The translations under genes were made by a program, and so were the position numbers. This document shows positions 36,345 through 45,570 of a stretch of 64,000 nucleotides of DNA, piece after piece (the stretch's first letter is position 1; each line of letters opens with the position of its first letter). Under the pieces are notes generated by a model. The model saw nothing but the letters and a program-made list of their open reading frames with translations, was not told where the DNA came from and did not search any database. The stretch is from Pseudomonas sp. R5(2019) (lineage in GTDB: Bacteria; Pseudomonadota; Gammaproteobacteria; Pseudomonadales; Pseudomonadaceae). The DNA is taken from the NCBI RefSeq assembly GCF_009905435.1, contig NZ_JAAAMT010000001.1:1-64000 (forward strand). Direction: 5' to 3'.

Positions 36345-37712
36345 TTATGCAGCCTCCACATTGAGCATCAATTGGGCATGGATGGCTTCGGCGGCCAGCT
36401 TGCCGTGCTGCACGGCCTGCACCGTGAGGTCCTGGCCGAGCGCGGTGCAATCGCCACCGGCATAAATGCCGGGGACGCTGGTGCGCAGCTGTTCATCGAC
36501 CTGCAACCTGTCGCCGTCGCGGGCCAGTGAGCGGGCCAGCGAGTCGATCAGGGCGCCGTCGTCGAAGGTCTGGCCGATGGCCTTGAAGATGGCGTCGGCC
36601 GCCAGTTCGAAGGTTTCACCGGTGTCTTGCAAGCGGCCATCGACCAGCCGGGTACGGGCAAACCGCATCCCGCGCACTTGGCCCGCGTCGTTGAGCAGCA
36701 CCTGCTCGGGCCGGGCCCAGGTCAACAGGCGCACCTGGTTGTCCCGGGCAATCGCCTGTTCATGCTCGGTGGCGCCCATGTCGGCATGGCCACGGCGGTA
36801 CACCAGGTTCACATCGCGGGCGCCGAGGCGGGCCATTTGCACGGCCATATCGATGGCGGTGTTGCCGGCGCCGATCACGATGCAGCGGTCGGCCAGCGGC
36901 AACTGGCTGAGGTCGTCGCTCTGGCGCAGTTCGCGAATATAGGTGGTGGCCGCCAGCACGCCGGGGGCGTCTTCATCGGCCATGCCCAGCGCGCGGCTGG
37001 CAGCCAGGCCGATGGCCAGGAACACTGCGTCGAACTGCTGATGCAGCTCGCTCAGGCTCAAGTCCGTTCCCAGGCGTTGGCCATGGCGAATTTCGATGCC
37101 GCCGACCTCGAGTAAAAAGTCCACTTCTCGCTGGGCGAAATCATCGACCAATTTGTATTTGGCAATGCCGTACTCGTTCAGCCCGCCGGCCTTTTTCCGC
37201 GCCTCAAAGATCACTACGTCATGGCCATGCAGCGCCAACCGGTGCGCGCAGGACAACCCCGCCGGCCCCGCGCCGACCACGGCAATGCGCTTGCCGGTGG
37301 CCGCCGCACGCTGGAACGGGTGCTCGCTGAAATGAGCATTGTCCAATGCATAGCGCTGCAGTTGGCCGATCAACACCGGTGCGCATTCCTGATGGCTGTT
37401 GCGCACACAGGCTTGCTGACACAACACTTCGGTCGGGCACACCCGCGCGCAACTGCCGCCAAGGATATTGGCCGAAAGAATCTTCTGTGCAGCGCCCTGA
37501 ACGTTCTCCTGCTGGATATTGTGAATAAAGGACGGGATATCGATTTCACTCGGGCACGCATTCACGCAGGGCGCGTCATAACAGTACAAACAGCGCGCGC
37601 TTTCCAGGGCGGCCTGGCGGTGGTTGAGGGGAGGGGCCAGATCGCCGAAGCGATCGGCCAGCGTCGCTGCCTCGGCACCGGGCCTGGGCAAATGGTTCAG
37701 AGAATCGATCAC
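36345..37712 (-). CDS. preT: NAD-dependent dihydropyrimidine dehydrogenase, PreT subunit
   Basis: 455 residues, related to the glutamate synthase small subunit. N-terminal Fe-S region CLYCYDAPCVNACPSEIDIP, and CPTEVLCQQACV; FAD motif VVGAGPAGLSCA (about 145); NAD-binding VIGAGNTAIDMA (about 280); C-terminal GIYAGGDCT. It transfers electrons from NADH to PreA. Gene order dihydropyrimidinase-preT-preA, all minus strand, with 15 bases between the hydA stop and the preT start. Confidence 0.94.
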   Translation of the reverse strand: MIDSLNHLPRPGAEAATLADRFGDLAPPLNHRQAALESARCLYCYDAPCVNACPSEIDIPSFIHNIQQENVQGAAQKILSANILGGSCARVCPTEVLCQQACVRNSHQECAPVLIGQLQRYALDNAHFSEHPFQRAAATGKRIAVVGAGPAGLSCAHRLALHGHDVVIFEARKKAGGLNEYGIAKYKLVDDFAQREVDFLLEVGGIEIRHGQRLGTDLSLSELHQQFDAVFLAIGLAASRALGMADEDAPGVLAATTYIRELRQSDDLSQLPLADRCIVIGAGNTAIDMAVQMARLGARDVNLVYRRGHADMGATEHEQAIARDNQVRLLTWARPEQVLLNDAGQVRGMRFARTRLVDGRLQDTGETFELAADAIFKAIGQTFDDGALIDSLARSLARDGDRLQVDEQLRTSVPGIYAGGDCTALGQDLTVQAVQHGKLAAEAIHAQLMLNVEAA

Positions 37713-37727
37713 GGTGATGACCTCATT

Positions 37728-39263
<1,536 letters not shown>

Positions 39264-39459
39264 CTAGTTGCCCGTTGGGGAATCGGCAAGGCCGTCCGGA
39301 ATAAACTTATAACCTTTTGAAAACCCCGGTTTACAAGGGCCTGGAGGCATTTGGCAGGCGCAGGAAGTGACCAAAGGCAGGCTGACTGCCTTGACAGGTT
39401 GCAGAAATAGTCAAGATTTCTTCATGGGTATTCCTGCGTACCACTCCTGGAGCGGCCAC

Positions 39460-40950
39460 ATGCAAACGACTCATTCGCGCGTTATCGAGCAACACGGCCT
39501 GATGGAGTTGGAGACGGGGAGCGACGTGCTCGACAGCCCGCGCTACAACCACGACATCGCGCCCACCAAAGTTCGCGAGCGGACCTGGAACAAGTGGCAT
39601 ATCACCGCGCTGTGGGTCGGCATGTCGATCTGCGTGCCCACCTACACGTTGGGCGGTGTGTTGACCGCTTATTTCGGGCTGAGCGTCGGCGAGGCGTTGG
39701 TGGCCATTCTGCTGGCCAATATCGTGGTGTTAGTGCCGCTCACCTTGAATGCCTTCCCCGGCACCAAGTACGGGATTCCCTTTCCGGTACTGCTGCGCTC
39801 CTCGTTCGGCATCATTGGCTCCAACGTGCCCTGTTTGATCCGGGCGCTGGTGGCCTGCGGCTGGTTCGGCATCCAGACGATGTTTGGTGGGTTAGCGATT
39901 CACCTGTTCCTGGGCTCGCTGTCGGCGGACTGGAAAAGCCTGGGCGGCACCGGCGAGGTGATTGGCTTCATGATGTTCTGGGCACTGAACCTGTGGATCG
40001 TGCTGCGCGGCGCCGAGTCGATCAAATGGCTGGAAACCCTCTCGGCGCCGCTGTTGGTGCTGGTCGGCGCCGGGCTGCTGGTGTGGGCACTGCCGAACGT
40101 TTCGATCAGCGAACTGATGGCACAGCCGCCCAAACGGCCCGAGGGCGCCAGTGTCACCGGCTACTTTTTTGCCGGCCTGACCGCCATGGTCGGCTTCTGG
40201 GCGACCCTGTCGCTGAACATCCCGGACTTCAGCCGCTACGCCAAAAGCCAGAAAGACCAGATTCTGGGCCAGATCATTGGCCTGCCGCTGACCATGTTTC
40301 TGTTCGCCGCCCTGGGCGTGATCATGACCGCGGCCTCGGCGTCGCTGGTAGGCGAAACCGTCTCTGACCCGGTCACCCTGATCGGGCATATCCAGAGCCC
40401 GGTCTGGGTCGCCCTGGCCATGGCGCTGATCATTATCGCCACGCTGTCCACCAACACCGCCGCCAATATTGTCTCGCCCACCAACGACTTCCAGAACATC
40501 GCCCCCAAGCGGATCGGCCGGACCAAGGCGGTGCTGCTGACCGGCGTGGTGGGGTTGGCGCTGATGGCCCATGAACTGCTCAAAAAGCTCGGCTGGCTGG
40601 TTTCCGATGTCAGCCTTGAAACCCTCTACTCGAACTGGCTGCTGGGCTATTCGAGCCTGCTGGGACCGATCGCCGGGATCATGGTGGTGGACTACTTCCT
40701 GATCAAGAAACAGCGCCTTGACCTGGCCGGGCTGTACCGCGATGACATATACCCCGCCTGGAATATGGCCGGCTTTATCGCCTTCGGCGTGCCGGTGGTG
40801 CTGACGCTGCTGTCGCTGGGCAGCCCGGTATTCAGCTGGTTCTACGACTTTGGCTGGTTCACCGGTTCCGCCCTGGGCGGGCTGCTGTATTTCGGCGTGT
40901 GCAGCCTGCGTGGTGCGCGCGCGAGCGGTCAGGTCAAGCCTTTCGTTTGA
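39460..40950 (+). CDS. NCS1-family nucleobase/cation symporter
   Basis: 496 residues from ATG 39460 with GGAG eight bases upstream; an in-frame GTG at 39367 has weaker support. About 12 membrane segments. The NCS1 motif begins at residues 45-60 (TWNKWHITALWVGMSICVPTYTLGG), with later FGIIGSNVPCLIRALVACGWFGIQT and SVTGYFFAGLTAMVGFWATLSLNIPDFSR. Because it lies between dihydropyrimidinase and the ureidopropionase-type gene, it probably imports uracil, thymine or a hydantoin. It precedes the hydrolase gene by 48 bases. Confidence 0.9.
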   Translation: MQTTHSRVIEQHGLMELETGSDVLDSPRYNHDIAPTKVRERTWNKWHITALWVGMSICVPTYTLGGVLTAYFGLSVGEALVAILLANIVVLVPLTLNAFPGTKYGIPFPVLLRSSFGIIGSNVPCLIRALVACGWFGIQTMFGGLAIHLFLGSLSADWKSLGGTGEVIGFMMFWALNLWIVLRGAESIKWLETLSAPLLVLVGAGLLVWALPNVSISELMAQPPKRPEGASVTGYFFAGLTAMVGFWATLSLNIPDFSRYAKSQKDQILGQIIGLPLTMFLFAALGVIMTAASASLVGETVSDPVTLIGHIQSPVWVALAMALIIIATLSTNTAANIVSPTNDFQNIAPKRIGRTKAVLLTGVVGLALMAHELLKKLGWLVSDVSLETLYSNWLLGYSSLLGPIAGIMVVDYFLIKKQRLDLAGLYRDDIYPAWNMAGFIAFGVPVVLTLLSLGSPVFSWFYDFGWFTGSALGGLLYFGVCSLRGARASGQVKPFV

Positions 40951-40998
40951 ATACACCCAAAGGGCTCAAGACCCTGAAATTTGCCCGAGGAGATGTCC

Positions 40999-42279
40999 AT
41001 GGAATCAGTCACCCAGGTTCTGCAATCCAGCCAGCGCCACATCAACGGCGAGCGCCTCTGGGGCTCGCTGATGGCGCTGGCCAGGCTCGGCGCCACGGTC
41101 AAGGGCGGGGTCTGTCGTCTGGCGCTGACCGACCTCGATCGCCAGGCTCGCGACCTGTTCGTGCAGTGGTGCGAGGAAGCGGGTTGCACCGTCAGTATTG
41201 ATGCCGTCGGCAATATCTTTGCCCGCAGGCCCGGGCGCAACCCGGAGCTGCCGCCGGTGATGACGGGGAGCCATATCGACACCCAGCCCACCGGTGGCAA
41301 ATTTGACGGCTGCTTCGGTGTGCTGGCCGGGCTTGAAGTGATCCGCACCTTGAACGACCTGGGTGTGGAAACCGAGGCGCCGCTGGAGGTGGTGGTCTGG
41401 ACCAACGAAGAAGGCTCGCGCTTTGCGCCGTGCATGATGGGCTCGGGGGTCTTTGCGCAGAAGTTCACGCTGGAAGAGACGCTGGCCAAGGTCGATGCCC
41501 AGGGGATCACCATGGGCGATGCGCTCAACGCCATTGGTTATGCCGGCTCTCGCACACCGACCGGTCATGCGGTAGGGGCGTATTTCGAAGCGCATATCGA
41601 ACAAGGGCCGATTCTGGAAGACCAGCACAAGACCATTGGCGTAGTGCTGGGGGCGCTGGGGCAGAAATGGTTCGACCTGACCTTGCGCGGCGTCGAAGCT
41701 CACGCCGGCCCCACGCCGATGCACCTGCGCAAGGATGCCCTGGTGGGTGCCAGCGTGGTGGTCGGCGCCGTCAACCGCGTCGCGCTGGCACACCAACCCC
41801 ACGCCTGCGGCACCGTGGGTTGCCTGCAAGCCTATCCGGGTTCGCGTAACGTCATCCCCGGTGAAGTGCGCATGACATTGGATTTCCGTCACCTGGAACC
41901 GGCCCGCCTGGATTCGATGATCGCCCAGGTGCGCGGCGTGATCGAAAGCACCTGCAAGCAACATGGCCTGAGCTATGACCTGGTCCCGACTGCCGACTTC
42001 CCGCCGCTGTATTTCGAGCACGGCTGCGTCGAGGCTGTGCGCAGCGCCGCCCACGGGCTGGGTCTGTCGCACATGGACATCGTCAGTGGGGCGGGGCATG
42101 ACGCGATCTTCCTCGCCGAGTTGGGGCCAGCGGGGATGATCTTCGTGCCTTGCGAAGGCGGGATCAGCCACAACGAAATCGAAAACGCCGACCCCGAGGA
42201 CCTGGCGGCAGGGTGTGCGGTCTTGTTGCGGGCGATGCTCGCCGCCTCTGTGGCGGTGGCGGACCGGTTGGCGGCGTAG
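40999..42279 (+). CDS. M20-family N-carbamoyl-beta-alanine/amino acid hydrolase
   Basis: 426 residues. The start at 40999 is chosen because CGAGGAG lies seven bases upstream; an in-frame ATG at 40993 would be too close to it. Metal-dependent amidase: SHIDTQPTGGKFDGCFGVLAGLE holds the first metal ligands, TNEEGSRFAP the catalytic Glu pair, and GAGHDAIFLAELGP a later ligand. It would hydrolyse N-carbamoyl-beta-alanine to beta-alanine, CO2 and ammonia, the third step after PreAT and dihydropyrimidinase. Some members of the family are hydantoin L-carbamoylases. Confidence 0.9.
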   Translation: MESVTQVLQSSQRHINGERLWGSLMALARLGATVKGGVCRLALTDLDRQARDLFVQWCEEAGCTVSIDAVGNIFARRPGRNPELPPVMTGSHIDTQPTGGKFDGCFGVLAGLEVIRTLNDLGVETEAPLEVVVWTNEEGSRFAPCMMGSGVFAQKFTLEETLAKVDAQGITMGDALNAIGYAGSRTPTGHAVGAYFEAHIEQGPILEDQHKTIGVVLGALGQKWFDLTLRGVEAHAGPTPMHLRKDALVGASVVVGAVNRVALAHQPHACGTVGCLQAYPGSRNVIPGEVRMTLDFRHLEPARLDSMIAQVRGVIESTCKQHGLSYDLVPTADFPPLYFEHGCVEAVRSAAHGLGLSHMDIVSGAGHDAIFLAELGPAGMIFVPCEGGISHNEIENADPEDLAAGCAVLLRAMLAASVAVADRLAA

Positions 42280-42285
42280 GGCGTA

Positions 42286-42370
42286 GGAGCAAGGCTTGCC
42301 TGCGATGGGGCGCGCAGCGGCCCCAGGGTCTGCTTCGCAGCCCATCGCAGGCGAGCCTTGCTCCTACAGC
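42286..42370. repeat. REP element pair (inverted)
   Basis: GTAGGAGCAAGGCTTGCCTG with GATGGGGCGCGCAGCGGCCC, then the mirrored TCGCAGCCCATCGCAGGCGA and GCCTTGCTCCTAC. The elements form an almost perfect large hairpin. They lie between the convergent ends of the hydrolase and a GntR gene and may end transcription of both. Confidence 0.85.
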
Positions 42371-42380
42371 GCCGGGTTTG

Positions 42381-43082
42381 TCAGTTCCGTTGGCTGAGCT
42401 GGGTCGACACCTGCTGCATCAAGTGCTCTACCCACCGTTCGGCCTTTTCCGCGGCACCCTGTACGAGCGCTTCGGTCAGCGCCAGGCGTGTCTGCCACAT
42501 CTTCATCGCCAGGGTGCTGTCCGGTTGATGAGCCATCGCCAGGGAATTGAGCGCGACGAGAGGGGTGTAAAAACGAATCAACGGCTTGTTGCCGGTCAGC
42601 TCGGCCAGCTTGGCGTGAAACTCGTTCGCCAACCGTATCGCAATCGCGACCTCTTGCCGTTCGGCATACTGACGCTCGCGCAGTGCCAATGCGCGCAATG
42701 CGCTGATCTGCGCATTGCCAAGGTTGCCGGCCAGGGCGACAGCAATGCAGCGCTCGGCATGGCGGCGGGCCTGTACTGTCTGGGCCAGCGCGGCGGCGTC
42801 GAGCGTGATCAATCTGGCAACCCGGCCGGAACGCTTTTCGATCAGGCCTGCGAGGCTCAAGCGCTCCATCACATGGGCCACCGTGCCGCGGCTCACCCGG
42901 TAGGCCCGGCCGATCCAAACCGCGGTCAAGACTTGGCCGGGGATCAGGCGCTGGTCGAAAATGGCCTCAAGAATATCGGCATGGACCTCGTCGGCGCTCA
43001 TTCGCCGGCTGGCGGCGCGCAGGCGCTGGGCCTGCGAGAAGGATAAAACGTTGGACGAAATCGAAGCGGTGCTACCCATCAT
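42381..43082 (-). CDS. GntR-family regulator, atypical
   Basis: 233 residues. A helix-turn-helix region at about 28-90 (EVHADILEAIFDQRLIPGQVLTAVWIGRAYRVSRGTVAHVMERLSLAGLIEKRSGRVARLITL) follows the GntR pattern, but the wing differs from standard FCD proteins. The effector part (residues 100-230) is all helical, rich in Ala and Leu, with Glu and His at FCD positions (NEFHAKLAELTGNKPLIRFY). It is near the pyrimidine catabolic genes and follows another GntR gene by 29 bases, so it may be co-transcribed with that gene. Likely controls one of the neighbouring units. Confidence 0.82.
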   Translation of the reverse strand: MMGSTASISSNVLSFSQAQRLRAASRRMSADEVHADILEAIFDQRLIPGQVLTAVWIGRAYRVSRGTVAHVMERLSLAGLIEKRSGRVARLITLDAAALAQTVQARRHAERCIAVALAGNLGNAQISALRALALRERQYAERQEVAIAIRLANEFHAKLAELTGNKPLIRFYTPLVALNSLAMAHQPDSTLAMKMWQTRLALTEALVQGAAEKAERWVEHLMQQVSTQLSQRN

Positions 43083-43111
43083 TCAGGCATGCTCCTGTGG
43101 TGTGAATCGGT

Positions 43112-43807
43112 TCATTCGCTGTCCGGGATAGTCAATTGCACGTCCAGCCGCAGACCTTCCTGGACGATGTGCTGGCGCATGCATTCGCTGGCCTGGGCGC
43201 TGTCCTTGTTGCGAATGGCGCGGACCAGCGCTTCGGTTTCGTCCAGGCGTGCCGCCAGGTGCTCCGGGGAGTTACGCAGGTTGGCGGTGCACTGCTGCAA
43301 CGCCACCCGGGTTTGCTGCACCATGCTGTGGAAAATCGGGTTGGAGGTGAGGGCAAACAGCTGCTCGTGGAAGTCGATATACGCTTGCATACCGGCTTGG
43401 TTGTCTTCAGCTTCCAGTGCTTCGCGCATGTCCATCAGCATCAACCGCAGCTGACCGACCTCACGCTGGCTGATCGACTGGGCAACCAGCCCGACAATAA
43501 AGGGCTCCAGGGTGTAGCGCAGTTGCAGGACGTCGGCCAGGGTCGCGTCGGCCACCGCGCTCGCAGCCGGTGGGGCGACCACAGCTGGCTCGTTCAGCAC
43601 CATCACGCCTTTGCCCGGCATGCTGCGCACCAGCCCCTGGGTTTCCAGCACGGTCACCGCTTCGCGCAGGCTGGGCCGGCTGATGCCCAGTTGCTCGGCC
43701 AGTTCGCGCTGGCCGGGCAGCATGTCGCCCGAGCGCCATTGGCCCTGGGCGAGGGCCTGCCGGAGTTTTGCGACGACTGAATCGACGACGGTCGAGGAGG
43801 TAATCAC
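43112..43807 (-). CDS. GntR-family (FCD) transcriptional regulator of the dctA-type gene
   Basis: 231 residues. N-terminal helix-turn-helix ([60 protein letters not shown], residues 12-70) and FCD effector domain (VLQLRYTLEPFIVGLVAQSI..., DFHEQLFALTSNPIFHSMV). It is 57 bases downstream of the dicarboxylate symporter gene on the same strand. The tandem GGT-N3-ACC sites upstream of that symporter are its most likely targets. Confidence 0.88.
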   Translation of the reverse strand: MITSSTVVDSVVAKLRQALAQGQWRSGDMLPGQRELAEQLGISRPSLREAVTVLETQGLVRSMPGKGVMVLNEPAVVAPPAASAVADATLADVLQLRYTLEPFIVGLVAQSISQREVGQLRLMLMDMREALEAEDNQAGMQAYIDFHEQLFALTSNPIFHSMVQQTRVALQQCTANLRNSPEHLAARLDETEALVRAIRNKDSAQASECMRQHIVQEGLRLDVQLTIPDSE

Positions 43808-43864
43808 CTTGATCTTCCTGTGTTAGGCCGACACAGGGAGGGTTCGTCCCTCCGCAGTCGGGAA

Positions 43865-45178
43865 TCAGAATTGTTGTTGATGTGGCTGGGCCGATCCCTT
43901 GCGAGGCTGGAAGCTGAAGCCGTCCTTGCCCCCCAGCACGTTGTTGGCGCGCTGCACATCAATGTCTTTTTCCCATCGGGCGATGGCCACGGTGGCGACG
44001 CAGTTGCCGATCAGGTTGGTCAGTGCGCGGCCGATGCCCATGAACCAGTCCACCGCCAGCACCAGCACCAGGCCGACCACCGGGATCGCCGGCACCGCCG
44101 TGAGGGTAGCGGCGAGGATCACCAGCGCCGAGCCGGGAATGCCGTGGGCACCTTTGGAGGTAATCAGCGACACCAGCAGGATGGTCAACAGGTCGGTCAT
44201 GGCCAGTGGCGTGCCGGTGGCGTTGGCGATGAACACGATGGCCAGGGTCAGGTAGATCGAGAAGCCATCGAGGTTGAACGAGTAACCGGTCGGGATCACC
44301 AGGCCAACGGTGGAGCTGCCAATCCCCAGATGTTCAAGCTTGCGCATCACTTGCGGCAGCACAGCGTCGGAGGACGCGGTGCCCATGACGATGGTCAACT
44401 CTTCGCGCAGGTACTTCAAAAACGGCAGCAGACGCAAACCGGACAAGCGCATCACGCTACCCAGAATGAGCGCGACGAACGCTATGCAGGTGATATAGAA
44501 CAGCCCTACCAGACTGCCCAGGTGCTGCAGCGACTGGACGCCGTACTTGCTGGTGGTAAAGGCAATGGCGCCGAACACGCCGATGGGCGCCAGACGCACG
44601 ATCATGCCCATGATGCGGAAGATCACATGGCTCAGTTCGTTGATCAGCCGGGAAATGCCAGAGGCGCTTTCACCGACCAGGTTCAAGGCACTGCCGAACA
44701 GCACCGCAAACAGCAGCACCTGCAGAATGTTGTTGTCGGCAAAGGCACCGATCACCGAGGTCGGGATCAGGTCCATGATAAAGGTCGAGGCGCCGTGGAT
44801 CTGTTTGGTCCGTTCGGCGAGGTCGCCCATGTCCGCAGGGTTGAGTTGCTCAAGATGGATGTTGGCGCCGCTACCGATGCCGGTGGCATAGGCGCAGATC
44901 AGGCCGATCACCAGGGCGATGGTGGTCAGGACTTCGAAATAGAGCACCGATTTAAGGCCGATGCGGCCGACTTTCTTCAAGTCGCCGGCGCCGGAGATAC
45001 CGCTCACCACCACGCAGAACACGATCAGCCCGATCAGCATCTTGATCAGTTTGATAAAGCCATCGCCAAGGGGTTTCAGTTGGGAGGAAAACTCTGGGAA
45101 GCTGAGCCCGCAAATGATGCCAAGCATCAATCCGAGTACAACCTGGAGGAAAATCGAGCGTGAGCACCATTTGAGCAT
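43865..45178 (-). CDS. Dicarboxylate/amino acid:cation symporter (DctA/GltP type)
   Basis: 437 residues, eight to ten membrane segments. Family motifs: ASSDAVLPQVM (the serine-rich hairpin), VIPTGYSFNLDGFSIYLTLAIVFIANA (TM7 with NLDG), SKGAHGIPGSALVIL (hairpin 2) and VDWFMGIGRALTNLIGNCVATVAIARWE, with conserved Asp and Asn binding Na+/substrate. It takes up C4-dicarboxylates or acidic amino acids. The gene is preceded by repeated GntR-type operator sequences and followed by two GntR genes, so expression is probably induced by its substrate. Confidence 0.9.
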   Translation of the reverse strand: MLKWCSRSIFLQVVLGLMLGIICGLSFPEFSSQLKPLGDGFIKLIKMLIGLIVFCVVVSGISGAGDLKKVGRIGLKSVLYFEVLTTIALVIGLICAYATGIGSGANIHLEQLNPADMGDLAERTKQIHGASTFIMDLIPTSVIGAFADNNILQVLLFAVLFGSALNLVGESASGISRLINELSHVIFRIMGMIVRLAPIGVFGAIAFTTSKYGVQSLQHLGSLVGLFYITCIAFVALILGSVMRLSGLRLLPFLKYLREELTIVMGTASSDAVLPQVMRKLEHLGIGSSTVGLVIPTGYSFNLDGFSIYLTLAIVFIANATGTPLAMTDLLTILLVSLITSKGAHGIPGSALVILAATLTAVPAIPVVGLVLVLAVDWFMGIGRALTNLIGNCVATVAIARWEKDIDVQRANNVLGGKDGFSFQPRKGSAQPHQQQF

Positions 45179-45239
45179 GGGAGGATCTCCAGTCGGTGTC
45201 TGCCTGGCGCGTGGCCAATGGCGAGGACTTAATTATTGT

Positions 45240-45257
45240 GGTCTTACCGGTATGTCC
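45240..45257. promoter_or_regulatory. GntR-type operator, proximal copy
   Basis: GGTCTTACC followed directly by GGTATGTCC, i.e. two GGT-N3-ACC-like sites end to end. It lies 62 bases upstream of the symporter gene. The core CTTACCGGTATG recurs at 45318 in the same orientation. Confidence 0.6.
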
Positions 45258-45313
45258 AGTGCTGGCCGATTCTAGGTCTTCCGAGCGGGAGAAAACAAGC
45301 GAATTTATCCAAA

Positions 45314-45333
45314 TGACCTTACCGGTATGACCA
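45314..45333. promoter_or_regulatory. GntR-type operator, distal copy
   Basis: It shares CTTACCGGTATG-N-CCAGT with the copy at 45243-45260, 75 bases away. GGTATGACC within it is an exact inverted repeat of GGT and ACC around three bases, the usual FCD-GntR half-site arrangement. Two copies at helical distance suggest looping or cooperative binding. Confidence 0.6.
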
Positions 45334-45381
45334 GTTGTACTCAAAGCAATAACCAGGCCATCCCGGCTGCCGCGGTCCGTC

Positions 45382-45526
45382 TGTAGGAGCGGACCCGGCC
45401 GCGATGGGCCGCGCAGCGGCCCCAAAAGTCAGTGATATCTGCGGCGCAGGGTGCGTCTGCGGTCAGTTTCGGAATCGCCGGGGTCTGCTTCGCAGCCCAT
45501 CGCGGCCGGGTCCGCTCCTACATCTG
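45382..45526. repeat. REP element pair (inverted)
   Basis: GTAGGAGCGGACCCGGCCGC + GATGGGCCGCGCAGCGGCCC, then the mirrored CTTCGCAGCCCATCGCGGCC and GGGTCCGCTCCTAC, with about 60 bases between. Same subtype as at 21764. Confidence 0.85.
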
Positions 45527-45570
45527 AGACCTCTTTCAGTGCTTTTGATCGCGCAAAGCACCAAAGCCGG

